This document shows positions 1 through 5,466 of a stretch of 7,480 nucleotides of DNA, piece after piece. The DNA is taken from contig JAQUHH010000113.1 of the NCBI GenBank assembly GCA_028683685.1, positions 1-7,480 of the forward strand, in the 5' to 3' direction. A program made the translations under genes and the position numbers. The notes under the pieces are model-generated. The model did no database searches and was not told the origin of the DNA. It saw nothing but the letters and a program-made list of their open reading frames with translations. Within the stretch, counting starts at the first letter, position 1; every line of letters begins with the position of its first letter. The stretch comes from Bacteroidales bacterium. Its GTDB lineage: Bacteria > Bacteroidota > Bacteroidia > Bacteroidales > WCHB1-69.

Positions 1-1031
1 CCACCGAGCAAGGTAGATTTTTTAATTTTGTAATTTATTTGTGCTTGAAACGACATTTGGCTATTAAATTGAGTTGCATAGGGATAAAAAGCACTTAATG
101 CATACGAATGTTGGCGAGTTAGAGAAGGTATGTAGTTGATGTTCAGTGCGTTTTCGGTAACATAACGGTCGGAGCGGAAATCCATATTGTCGGATCTTAA
201 TGCAGATACTAATATTCCTAAGCCTTTTTGAGAATAGGCAGCATTTAGCATCAGTGCTTCTCCGGGTTTATAAATCATATTGTTGGTAGCATTTGGATCA
301 TTAATTTTGTGGGCATATTCTCCATTCAATGAGAATTTTCCATATCCAATGCCCATTCTACCAGCAAATCCAGCCACATTTTTCGGTAAATTATACAAAG
401 GATCCTGATCGCGTTGATATTTGCTTACAAAACTAAAACCAGAAGTTAACTTTAACTTCCATTCCGAAGTTTTTTCGGAAATTTCGTTTATGCTAAAATC
501 TACATCTAAGCCGCGGACAATTCCTTCGCCTTTGTCCCAAAAACTACGTTGATTTCCCCAAATTCCTTTTATGGTTACTGCCGCATGTGGAGTTGCCCGA
601 AAACGAATTCCATCCATCGCATTATCGAAACCTAAATTTCGTTCTTCGTAGGAGCGAAACAAAAGTCCGTTTCCAAATTGTTCGTAATAATTTCCAACTG
701 TTACTTCCCAATCGCCGTTGTTGTAAGTTGCATAGCGATAGGGGATGCCGCTTCCTTTATATTTGCGATTAAACCCAACGAGCGGGTTTTGATACATTTC
801 AAAGCGCATTCCTGCCGTAAATTTATCATTGGTATAAACAATGTTGGCGAAGGCGTTAATGAGCATTTTTTCTTCCACCTCTTCAGCTCCAATCAAACTG
901 TCTTTTTGATAATATTGAGCATCGGTTTGAAAATTTCCGGATATTTTTCCGTTTCCCAAAATTCCTTGAGAATAAAGATTGTTTGTTGCAAATGCAAAAA
1001 ACAATAAAGCAACGATGGTAATCTGTTTCAT
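1..1031 (-). CDS. DUF6029-like outer-membrane beta-barrel protein, 3' end cut by window edge
   Basis: Reading the minus strand from the ATG at 1031 gives an uninterrupted frame of 343 codons that leaves the window at the left edge, so the C-terminus is missing. Residues 1-21 (MKQITIVALLFFAFATNNLYS) form a Sec signal peptide with likely cleavage before Gln22. The mature part opens with GNGKISGNFQTDAQYYQKDS. It continues with alternating polar/aromatic stretches such as EKMLINAFANIVYTNDKF, FEMYQNPLVGF, VGNYYEQFGNGLLFRSYEE and NAMDGIRFR, which look like beta-strands of an outer-membrane barrel. From memory these segments match the Bacteroidota DUF6029 family, whose function is unknown; this is recall, not a search. 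The gene follows the thioredoxin-like gene on the same strand after 71 bp and is probably co-transcribed with it. A general porin-like protein is the main alternative. Confidence 0.83.
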   Translation of the reverse strand, partial: MKQITIVALLFFAFATNNLYSQGILGNGKISGNFQTDAQYYQKDSLIGAEEVEEKMLINAFANIVYTNDKFTAGMRFEMYQNPLVGFNRKYKGSGIPYRYATYNNGDWEVTVGNYYEQFGNGLLFRSYEERNLGFDNAMDGIRFRATPHAAVTIKGIWGNQRSFWDKGEGIVRGLDVDFSINEISEKTSEWKLKLTSGFSFVSKYQRDQDPLYNLPKNVAGFAGRMGIGYGKFSLNGEYAHKINDPNATNNMIYKPGEALMLNAAYSQKGLGILVSALRSDNMDFRSDRYVTENALNINYIPSLTRQHSYALSAFYPYATQFNSQMSFQAQINYKIKKSTLLG

Positions 1032-1102
1032 CAAATTTAATCTGTTTAAAAAAACCTTGAAAACATAATTCATTTTATATAAAAGGGCAGTTTGAGAAAG
1101 TT

Positions 1103-1627
1103 TTATTTTTCAGTCGAAACCTCTTCGCCTGCCATCACTTTTTTTACGATATTAATAAGTTCAAATTCGCCTCCTTCAGAAAAAGAAGTATGTTGCCAAA
1201 CAATTTTTCCGTCTCCATCAAGAATAAAAACGCAAGGTATTTCATTCACATTCATGGCTCTTTTCAAGTCGCTGTTGGCGTCTGTATAAAACTCAAATTC
1301 CCAGCCTTTTCCGTTTACATACGGACGAACTTTTGAAAGTGAACGAGTGTCGTCAATCGAAATGGCAACTAGTTTAACGCCAGTTTCTTCTTGCCAATCT
1401 TCATATACGTCTGCAATGGTTGTTAGTTCGCGGATGCAAGGTTTGCACCATGTTGCCCAAAAGCTTATTATCATTGGCTTTCCTTCATTTGAAATTTCGG
1501 AGGACAAAATGTTTTTCCCGTCTAAGGTTTTTATTTGAACAGAAGGCATTGTGCGACCGCCTGTTGTTTGCGCTATTGCATATGAAAATGCCAGAATAAG
1601 GGAAAGTATAATTAACGTTTTTTTCAT
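1103..1627 (-). CDS. TlpA/ResA-like periplasmic thiol-disulfide oxidoreductase
   Basis: The 174-residue product begins with a clear signal peptide (MKKTLIILSLILAFSYAIA, cleavage before Gln20), which places it in the periplasm or anchored there. A thioredoxin fold follows. The start of the domain (MPSVQIKTLDGKNI, 27-40) is typical of AhpC/TSA-TlpA proteins. The active site is FWATWCKPC with Cys61 and Cys64, and the cis-proline region is NEIP131 followed by VFILDGDGKIVW. Such proteins keep cysteines of exported proteins reduced. A further cysteine, Cys132, directly follows the cis-proline, where Thr or His is more usual. A GTG at 1675 would add 16 residues ahead of the signal peptide, so the ATG at 1627 is preferred. 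The gene is first of a two-gene unit with the outer-membrane protein downstream, which suggests that protein or its partners as a substrate; this is inference. Confidence 0.93.
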   Translation of the reverse strand: MKKTLIILSLILAFSYAIAQTTGGRTMPSVQIKTLDGKNILSSEISNEGKPMIISFWATWCKPCIRELTTIADVYEDWQEETGVKLVAISIDDTRSLSKVRPYVNGKGWEFEFYTDANSDLKRAMNVNEIPCVFILDGDGKIVWQHTSFSEGGEFELINIVKKVMAGEEVSTEK

Positions 1628-1663
1628 GATTGTCGATTTTTTTATAATTAGAATAATGACATG

Positions 1664-1671
1664 CAAATATA
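1664..1671 (-). promoter_or_regulatory. Bacteroidota -7 promoter element for the thioredoxin/DUF6029 unit
   Basis: On the minus strand the octamer TATATTTG matches the Bacteroidota housekeeping -7 consensus TAnnTTTG at every fixed position. It lies 36 bases upstream of the thioredoxin ATG, which would give a short leader of about 30 nt. No clear TTG (-33) is found at the usual distance, so the call rests on the -7 box and its position. Confidence 0.5.
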
Positions 1672-1821
1672 GCACTATTTTTATTTGTGGTTGGATTAAA
1701 TCGTTTTAAGTGTGGTTAAATTATTCTTATTTTTATTGATTAAATTTGATTATTATCAGACAGTTGAATCTATTTATATGCAATAAGCAGTCCAAAATGT
1801 TTTTGATTTTTTTTAATAATA

Positions 1822-1849
1822 CAGATAAGTAGTAGTTTATAGTTATCTG
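1822..1849. repeat. Inverted repeat downstream of the Gate-domain gene
   Basis: The arms CAGATAA (1822-1828) and TTATCTG (1843-1849) are perfect inverted copies separated by 14 bases. They start 10 bases past the stop codon of the Gate-domain gene, where a transcription terminator would be expected. On the minus strand the stem is followed by a mixed A/T stretch and not a clean U-tract, so a standard intrinsic terminator is not well supported. The rest of 1628-1859 is AT-rich non-coding DNA. Confidence 0.35.
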
Positions 1850-1859
1850 ATTATTGATT

Positions 1860-2852
1860 CTAATTTTCCGAGATTTTTTCTCTGTTTTTCAAAAAGTTTT
1901 TTTTAATAAACCATGCATCAAATCTTTTCTGGCTTATTTTTGATGTTATTTTAACAATTAAATAGGTCATAATCAATGCAAATATTATTCTGGCAAAAAG
2001 AATTCCTGAAACATGACCTCCAAATGAAAACATCAACAAGGTGTCTTCTATCATGCTGTGACACAGTCCCATCAAAGTGAGGGTATAGAAAATATCTCTG
2101 CTTGTAATTTTTGTGTTTTTTGATTCTTCTATAATAATAGCTCCTCCGTATGATATTCCTAATGTTAAACCAATTAAAGCGATAGGAATTACCTCTTTTT
2201 GGATGCCTAATATGCCCAAAACAGGTTCTAAAAAACGACTGATTAAATTTATTATTCCTAATTTTTCAAAGACTTTCAAGCTTAACAACAAGGAGAAAAT
2301 AATAAGTGCGATGATTAGATAATTTTTCAATTCGTTTAAAGCCCACATCCATAAAGAATCGTTTACGGGTGTAAGAAAAGTGCTTACAACAGCTGGTTCT
2401 TGTAAATATTCAAAATAATTATATCCTGTATTTAATAGAATTCCAAGAAGGATGGCTCCTCCAAATCGAATTATAAACATGGCCCTTAGCTTTACGCCTG
2501 CTTTTGAGGCTATTTGTAACTCCACAGGAAAAGTGTGAGCGACTAAAATAATGGTAAAAAGTACACTTATTTGGGCATGTGTTAGTGCCAAACCAGGCGC
2601 CAAGGCAATGTATGCCAACAATGCAGCATAAATATTTATCAACATTCCCGAAGCCCAAATAATTCCGGTTTCTCCTGGAAGTCCTACTATTTGCATAATA
2701 GGAGACAAGGCATCGCCAAAATAGTGCAATAAATCGAACTCCTGGATTAATTTGATAATAATTGAAACAGGAATCATTATCTTTAGCAAAACCCAAGTGG
2801 TTCGGAAGGTTTGATTTAGTAGTTTTTTTAGTTCTTGAAAATGAAGTTTCAT
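1860..2852 (-). CDS. Polytopic membrane protein with two nucleoside-recognition (Gate) halves
   Basis: The 330-residue product is strongly hydrophobic with about eight membrane segments (for example 20-36, 68-86, 94-108, 126-142, 178-192, 222-241, 254-264, 284-301). Two related halves can be seen. The N-terminal half has GLPGETGIIWASGMLINIYAA (57-77) then AHTFPVE (105-111). The C-terminal half has GLTLGISYGGAIIIEE (228-243) then CHSMIED (264-270). This resembles the Gate/nucleoside-recognition family, including the small COG3366-type proteins; substrate and direction of transport are unknown. His106/Glu111 and His265/Glu269/Asp270 are polar residues inside hydrophobic surroundings and probably matter for function. 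Reading from the ATG at 2852 is preferred over a TTG at 2900, which would add 16 charged residues. The gene is divergent from the nitroreductase, with 128 bp between starts. Confidence 0.87.
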   Translation of the reverse strand: MKLHFQELKKLLNQTFRTTWVLLKIMIPVSIIIKLIQEFDLLHYFGDALSPIMQIVGLPGETGIIWASGMLINIYAALLAYIALAPGLALTHAQISVLFTIILVAHTFPVELQIASKAGVKLRAMFIIRFGGAILLGILLNTGYNYFEYLQEPAVVSTFLTPVNDSLWMWALNELKNYLIIALIIFSLLLSLKVFEKLGIINLISRFLEPVLGILGIQKEVIPIALIGLTLGISYGGAIIIEESKNTKITSRDIFYTLTLMGLCHSMIEDTLLMFSFGGHVSGILFARIIFALIMTYLIVKITSKISQKRFDAWFIKKNFLKNREKISEN

Positions 2853-2927
2853 GGAGTATTTATTTTGTCTATGATTCAATTTATTTTTCTTATCAAACAA
2901 TCTGTACGTTCACTGGTTTATTAGATG

Positions 2928-2956
2928 TTGTCCTTTTACGGATGATTATAAATTTC
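2928..2956 (+). promoter_or_regulatory. Probable promoter of the nitroreductase gene
   Basis: TTG at 2928-2930 is followed after 18 bases by TAAATTTC at 2949-2956, one mismatch from the Bacteroidota consensus TTG-N17-23-TAnnTTTG. The -7 box ends 24 bases before the nitroreductase ATG, a normal distance. On the opposite strand of the same spacer, TATTTTTG (2967 to 2960) could serve the divergent Gate-domain gene, but it lacks a -33 partner. Confidence 0.45.
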
Positions 2957-2980
2957 AAACAAAAATAATAAAAAAACAAT

Positions 2981-3550
2981 ATGGAAAAATCTGCTAATAC
3001 TCAATATCCCATTTCAAGCCTTTTGGCAAAACGTTGGAGTCCTCGTTCTTTTAATAATAAAAAAGAGATTTCTCAAGAAGTAATAAATAGTCTTTTTGAG
3101 GCATCCAGATGGTCTGCTTCAGCTAGTAATATTCAACCTTGGCAATTTATTTATGGTCTTAGAGGTGATCACACATTTAAAACGATTACGGATTCATTGG
3201 TAGAATTTAATCAACTATGGGCTCCCGAAGCTTCGATGTTGTTTGTCGTTTTGGGAAATGAACTGACGCCAAATGGACAACACAATAGCTCATATCAATA
3301 TGATTGTGGTGCTGCTGTTGCGAGTCTCACTTTTGAAGCCACTGAAAGAGGCTTATTCGTTCATCAGATGGCTGGCTTTAGTCCCGAAGCAATTTCAAAA
3401 TCGTTTCATTTGCCCGAAAACATCAAACCGCTTGTGGTCGTTGCTGTGGGATATTTAGATGAGTCAGAAAAACTTCATCCAAATTTGATAGATATGGAAA
3501 AAGCGACGAGAATTCGGAAGGAAATATCAGAATTTATCTTTAATAAATAA
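2981..3550 (+). CDS. Nitroreductase family FMN-dependent oxidoreductase
   Basis: The 189-residue length fits small single-domain members of the NfsB/YdjA-like nitroreductase fold, which are cytoplasmic FMN dimers that reduce nitro compounds, quinones or other acceptors with NAD(P)H. Family signatures occur in the expected order. RWSPRSF (18-24) is the N-terminal phosphate-binding arginine motif. ASNIQPWQF (48-56) is the conserved FMN-contacting loop. YDCGAAVASL (107-116) starts the helix at the dimer interface. GLFVHQMAGF (124-133) is followed by the C-terminal strand PLVVVAVGYLDE (150-161). No residue known to be essential appears to be missing. The physiological substrate cannot be told from the sequence. 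The gene is probably monocistronic: it is divergent from the membrane protein and followed by inverted repeats. Confidence 0.94.
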   Translation: MEKSANTQYPISSLLAKRWSPRSFNNKKEISQEVINSLFEASRWSASASNIQPWQFIYGLRGDHTFKTITDSLVEFNQLWAPEASMLFVVLGNELTPNGQHNSSYQYDCGAAVASLTFEATERGLFVHQMAGFSPEAISKSFHLPENIKPLVVVAVGYLDESEKLHPNLIDMEKATRIRKEISEFIFNK

Positions 3551-3596
3551 TTTCTACAAGAAAATTTAAAATTTGATAGTCCATTATTTTCGATTT

Positions 3597-3626
3597 TATA
3601 TACATCTTACCATGTAGATGTATATA
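3597..3626. repeat. Perfect 11-bp inverted repeat after the nitroreductase gene
   Basis: The arms TATATACATCT (3597-3607) and AGATGTATATA (3616-3626) are exact inverted copies around an 8-base centre. The stem begins 46 bases after the nitroreductase stop. Neither strand has a U-tract after it, so it is not a textbook intrinsic terminator. It could be an mRNA-stabilising hairpin at the transcript end or a binding site for a dimeric regulator. Confidence 0.6.
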
Positions 3627-3674
3627 TATGAAATACAGAATTTTACAAATTGCAAATTTTAATTTAACAAAAAA

Positions 3675-3695
3675 AACTTAGAATTATTCTAAGTT
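3675..3695. repeat. 21-bp perfect palindrome (operator or minus-strand terminator)
   Basis: The arms AACTTAGAAT (3675-3684) and ATTCTAAGTT (3686-3695) flank a single central T. On the minus strand the hairpin runs straight into a tract of eight T (plus-strand A at 3669-3676), so it could terminate read-through from the rhodanese operon, although the stem has only two G-C pairs. On the plus strand it ends about 20 bases upstream of a possible -7 box for the small ORF, a typical place for an operator. The sequence does not decide between these. Confidence 0.55.
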
Positions 3696-3714
3696 AAGAC
3701 AACCTTTTTATACT

Positions 3715-3722
3715 TATATCTG
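3715..3722 (+). promoter_or_regulatory. Possible -7 element for the small-protein gene
   Basis: TATATCTG differs from TAnnTTTG at one position. TTA at 3694-3696, 18 bases upstream, could stand in for the -33 TTG and overlaps the edge of the 21-bp palindrome. The box lies about 45 bases before the small ORF start. The match is weak and the region is AT-rich, so this is tentative. Confidence 0.3.
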
Positions 3723-3767
3723 TCTAAATATATAATAAAACAAAGTATAAACTTAATACTTAAAGCC

Positions 3768-3854
3768 ATGAAAACAATACATAAAATATTATTATGGGGT
3801 ACCTACATTGGTATCATTGGTTCTTTAATCTTAATTTCTTATCTTTTTAGTTAA
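3768..3854 (+). CDS. Putative 28-residue single-pass membrane small protein
   Basis: ATG at 3768 opens a 28-codon frame ending in TAA at 3852-3854. The product begins MKTIHK and continues as a hydrophobic stretch (ILLWGTYIGIIGSLILISYL, about 7-26), ending in FS. The basic N-terminus followed by one apolar helix is what a small single-pass membrane protein looks like, with the N-terminus likely cytoplasmic. Support comes from context: upstream DNA with a possible promoter and a palindrome, and a strong plus-strand terminator starting 26 bases after the stop, with no other plus-strand gene to use it except the nitroreductase more than 300 bases upstream. No Shine-Dalgarno site is seen, as is usual in Bacteroidota. 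A 6-bp hairpin (AAGTAT/ATACTT, 3743-3761) lies just before the start. I do not recognise the family. The alternative is that the transcript is a non-coding RNA. Confidence 0.5.
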   Translation: MKTIHKILLWGTYIGIIGSLILISYLFS

Positions 3855-3880
3855 CAATTACTTTTGATTAATAATCCCCT

Positions 3881-3913
3881 CCGGCTGTTTTTATAAAAGC
3901 AGCCGGTTTTTTT
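3881..3913 (+). terminator. Strong intrinsic terminator of the small-protein unit
   Basis: CCGGCTG (3881-3887) pairs perfectly with CAGCCGG (3900-3906). Inner T-A and T-G pairs extend the stem to a small TATA loop, and seven T follow (3907-3913). This is a textbook Rho-independent terminator reading on the plus strand. Its T-tract overlaps the stop codon of the rhodanese gene on the other strand. On the minus strand the same stem is followed by AGGGG, so it is not a good terminator in that direction. Confidence 0.87.
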
Positions 3914-4325
3914 ATTCCAAAATGTCAGGTGTTTGTCCTTTACAATTACAGCAATGAGAATCGAAGATGTCTTCGGGTAGGCTGTCGGGGTTCGATTTCA
4001 TTGGATGTCCTTCCATTGCCCAATGAATAATGCCTCCCAGAAGGACGTAAACCATTTTATAGCGTTGTTTTAGTAGAAATTCATATGCTTTTTGAGATTG
4101 AATTCCAGTTAGACAAATCAAAATTATTTTTTTGTCTTTTGGTATTTTTTGAAAGTTTTTTTCAAAGGTACTGAATGGGAAATTAAATACATTAATAACA
4201 TTCATTGATTTGTCGGCAAACTCAAAGTCTTCTCGTAAATCAATAAAAAGAGTATCGTTTCCAACAATTTTAAATGCTTCTTCGGTAGTGATTTCGTTTA
4301 TTTCGTTTGGTGTATTCATATTCAT
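3912..4325 (-). CDS. Single-domain rhodanese-like protein with C-terminal His/Cys cluster
   Basis: The 137-residue cytoplasmic protein has no signal peptide. It has one rhodanese domain: helix ITTEEAFKIV (12-21), strand TLFIDLRE (25-32), strand KIILICLTGIQS (66-77) with catalytic Cys71, helix SQKAYEFLLKQ (77-87) and strand MVYVLLGGIIHWAMEG (91-106). Rhodaneses carry sulfane sulfur as a cysteine persulfide. The active-site loop C-L-T-G-I-Q-S has Gln where Arg is common (CxxGxRS), so persulfide chemistry may be altered, though the Cys is present. After the domain, residues 124-128 read HCCNC, which could bind a metal or offer extra thiols. It is the last gene of the lipoprotein-MeaB-rhodanese operon, 12 bases after the MeaB stop. 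A second ATG two codons later is also possible. Confidence 0.91.
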   Translation of the reverse strand: MNMNTPNEINEITTEEAFKIVGNDTLFIDLREDFEFADKSMNVINVFNFPFSTFEKNFQKIPKDKKIILICLTGIQSQKAYEFLLKQRYKMVYVLLGGIIHWAMEGHPMKSNPDSLPEDIFDSHCCNCKGQTPDILE

Positions 4326-4337
4326 GATCGTTTATTT

Positions 4338-5465
4338 TTAAAATTCATCAAAGTTATAAGAACATGGACCTGTTTTCATAATTTCAAAATATTTTCGTAA
4401 TAGATTTTGTCCAGCGATGTATGGACTCATTTCTCCCTTGGCAACCATTTTTTCCATTTGTTTAACCATGGGTTTTATTTCTGAAGAGTGATAAAAATGT
4501 TGGTTTAAGTGCCGATTGACAAATTCATTTAAAATATAAATGGCTTGATTGTTTCTTTTTTGGTTGAAGTAGCCGTTTCCTTTTGTTAATTCAACATACT
4601 CATTTATACTATTTTGAATATGTTCAACACCCTGATGAGTCAGAGCGGAGCATGTTTCTGCAAAAGCTTGCCACTGCGATTCGCTGGGAGGGAACAAACG
4701 CAAGGCGGAAGAGTATTGACTTTTTGCCAAAGAGGCTTTGTTGATATTGTCTCCATCAGCTTTGTTAACGACCAATAAATCAGCCATTTCCATAATGCCA
4801 CGTTTGATGCCTTGAAGTTCGTCGCCAGCTCCCGAAAGCATTAACAATAAAAAGAAATCCACCATGGAGTGGACTGAAATTTCAGATTGACCGACACCCA
4901 CTGTTTCAACAATGATTCGGTCGAAGCCGGCAGCTTCACATAATACAATAATTTCTCTGGTTTTACGAGCTACGCCACCCAATGACCCAGCCGAAGGCGA
5001 AGGACGAATAAATGCATTTTTATCTACTGAAAGTTCTTCCATTCGAGTTTTATCTCCCAAAATACTTCCTTTTGAACGTTCGCTGCTGGGATCAATAGCC
5101 AAAACTGCAACTTTATGACCTTTTGAGGTTAATAATTTTCCAAAAGATTCAATAAAAGTACTTTTTCCTACGCCCGGAACACCTGTGATTCCAATTCGGA
5201 TGGATTTTCCTGAATACGGTAAACAAGCATCAATGACCTCTTGTGCTAAAGCATAGTGAGCTGGCAAAGAGCTTTCAATTAAAGTAATTGCCATGCTCAT
5301 AATAACGATGTCGCTGGCTAAAATACCTTTTACATATTCGTCTTTCGTCAATACTCTTTTTTTTCTCTTGTAATTTTGAGAATAAGGGCTTATCGTTGAT
5401 GGGCGATCAATGCCTTCATTGACTTTTAATGCCGATTCGAAATTTTGCTTTTTTCCCTTTTTCAT
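4338..5465 (-). CDS. meaB: MeaB-type G-protein chaperone of methylmalonyl-CoA mutase (ArgK family)
   Basis: The 375-residue product is a SIMIBI-class GTPase of the MeaB/ArgK family, cytoplasmic proteins that gate adenosylcobalamin loading and protect methylmalonyl-CoA mutase from inactivation. Visible motifs: Walker A GVPGVGKST (95-103); AIDPSS (123-128); the MeaB signature through GSILGDKTRM and IRPSPSAGSLGGVARKTRE (133-171); the switch region VETVGVGQSE (186-195); the guanine-specificity motif NKAD (234-237); and SA of G5 (273-274). The C-terminal helices, ending in GEMSPYIAGQNLLRKYF, fit the dimerisation arm. The N-terminus carries about 40 Lys-rich residues beyond the short bacterial forms. 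The ATG at 5465 lies one base after the upstream stop; a TTG at 5474 would overlap it and is less likely. It is co-transcribed with the lipoprotein and rhodanese genes. No mutase subunit gene is in the window. Confidence 0.95.
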   Translation of the reverse strand: MKKGKKQNFESALKVNEGIDRPSTISPYSQNYKRKKRVLTKDEYVKGILASDIVIMSMAITLIESSLPAHYALAQEVIDACLPYSGKSIRIGITGVPGVGKSTFIESFGKLLTSKGHKVAVLAIDPSSERSKGSILGDKTRMEELSVDKNAFIRPSPSAGSLGGVARKTREIIVLCEAAGFDRIIVETVGVGQSEISVHSMVDFFLLLMLSGAGDELQGIKRGIMEMADLLVVNKADGDNINKASLAKSQYSSALRLFPPSESQWQAFAETCSALTHQGVEHIQNSINEYVELTKGNGYFNQKRNNQAIYILNEFVNRHLNQHFYHSSEIKPMVKQMEKMVAKGEMSPYIAGQNLLRKYFEIMKTGPCSYNFDEF

Positions 5466-5466
5466 G

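Noticed and set aside
701..892. Overlapping small open frames within the DUF6029 gene region, on both strands
   Set aside because: They lie wholly inside a long frame with a signal peptide and family-like sequence; they are out-of-frame shadows.
1032..1039. Minus-strand TAAATTTG directly touching the DUF6029 start codon
   Set aside because: Transcription would begin inside the coding sequence, and there is no -33 element. Co-transcription from the thioredoxin promoter is simpler.
1741..1748. Perfect plus-strand TAAATTTG box
   Set aside because: No TTG lies at the right distance, and no plus-strand gene follows for more than 1.2 kb; everything downstream is antisense to the Gate-domain gene. 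Probably chance in AT-rich DNA.
3881..3906. Hairpin as a bidirectional terminator also serving the rhodanese operon
   Set aside because: On the minus strand the stem is followed by AGGGG instead of a U-tract, so only the plus-strand direction is supported.
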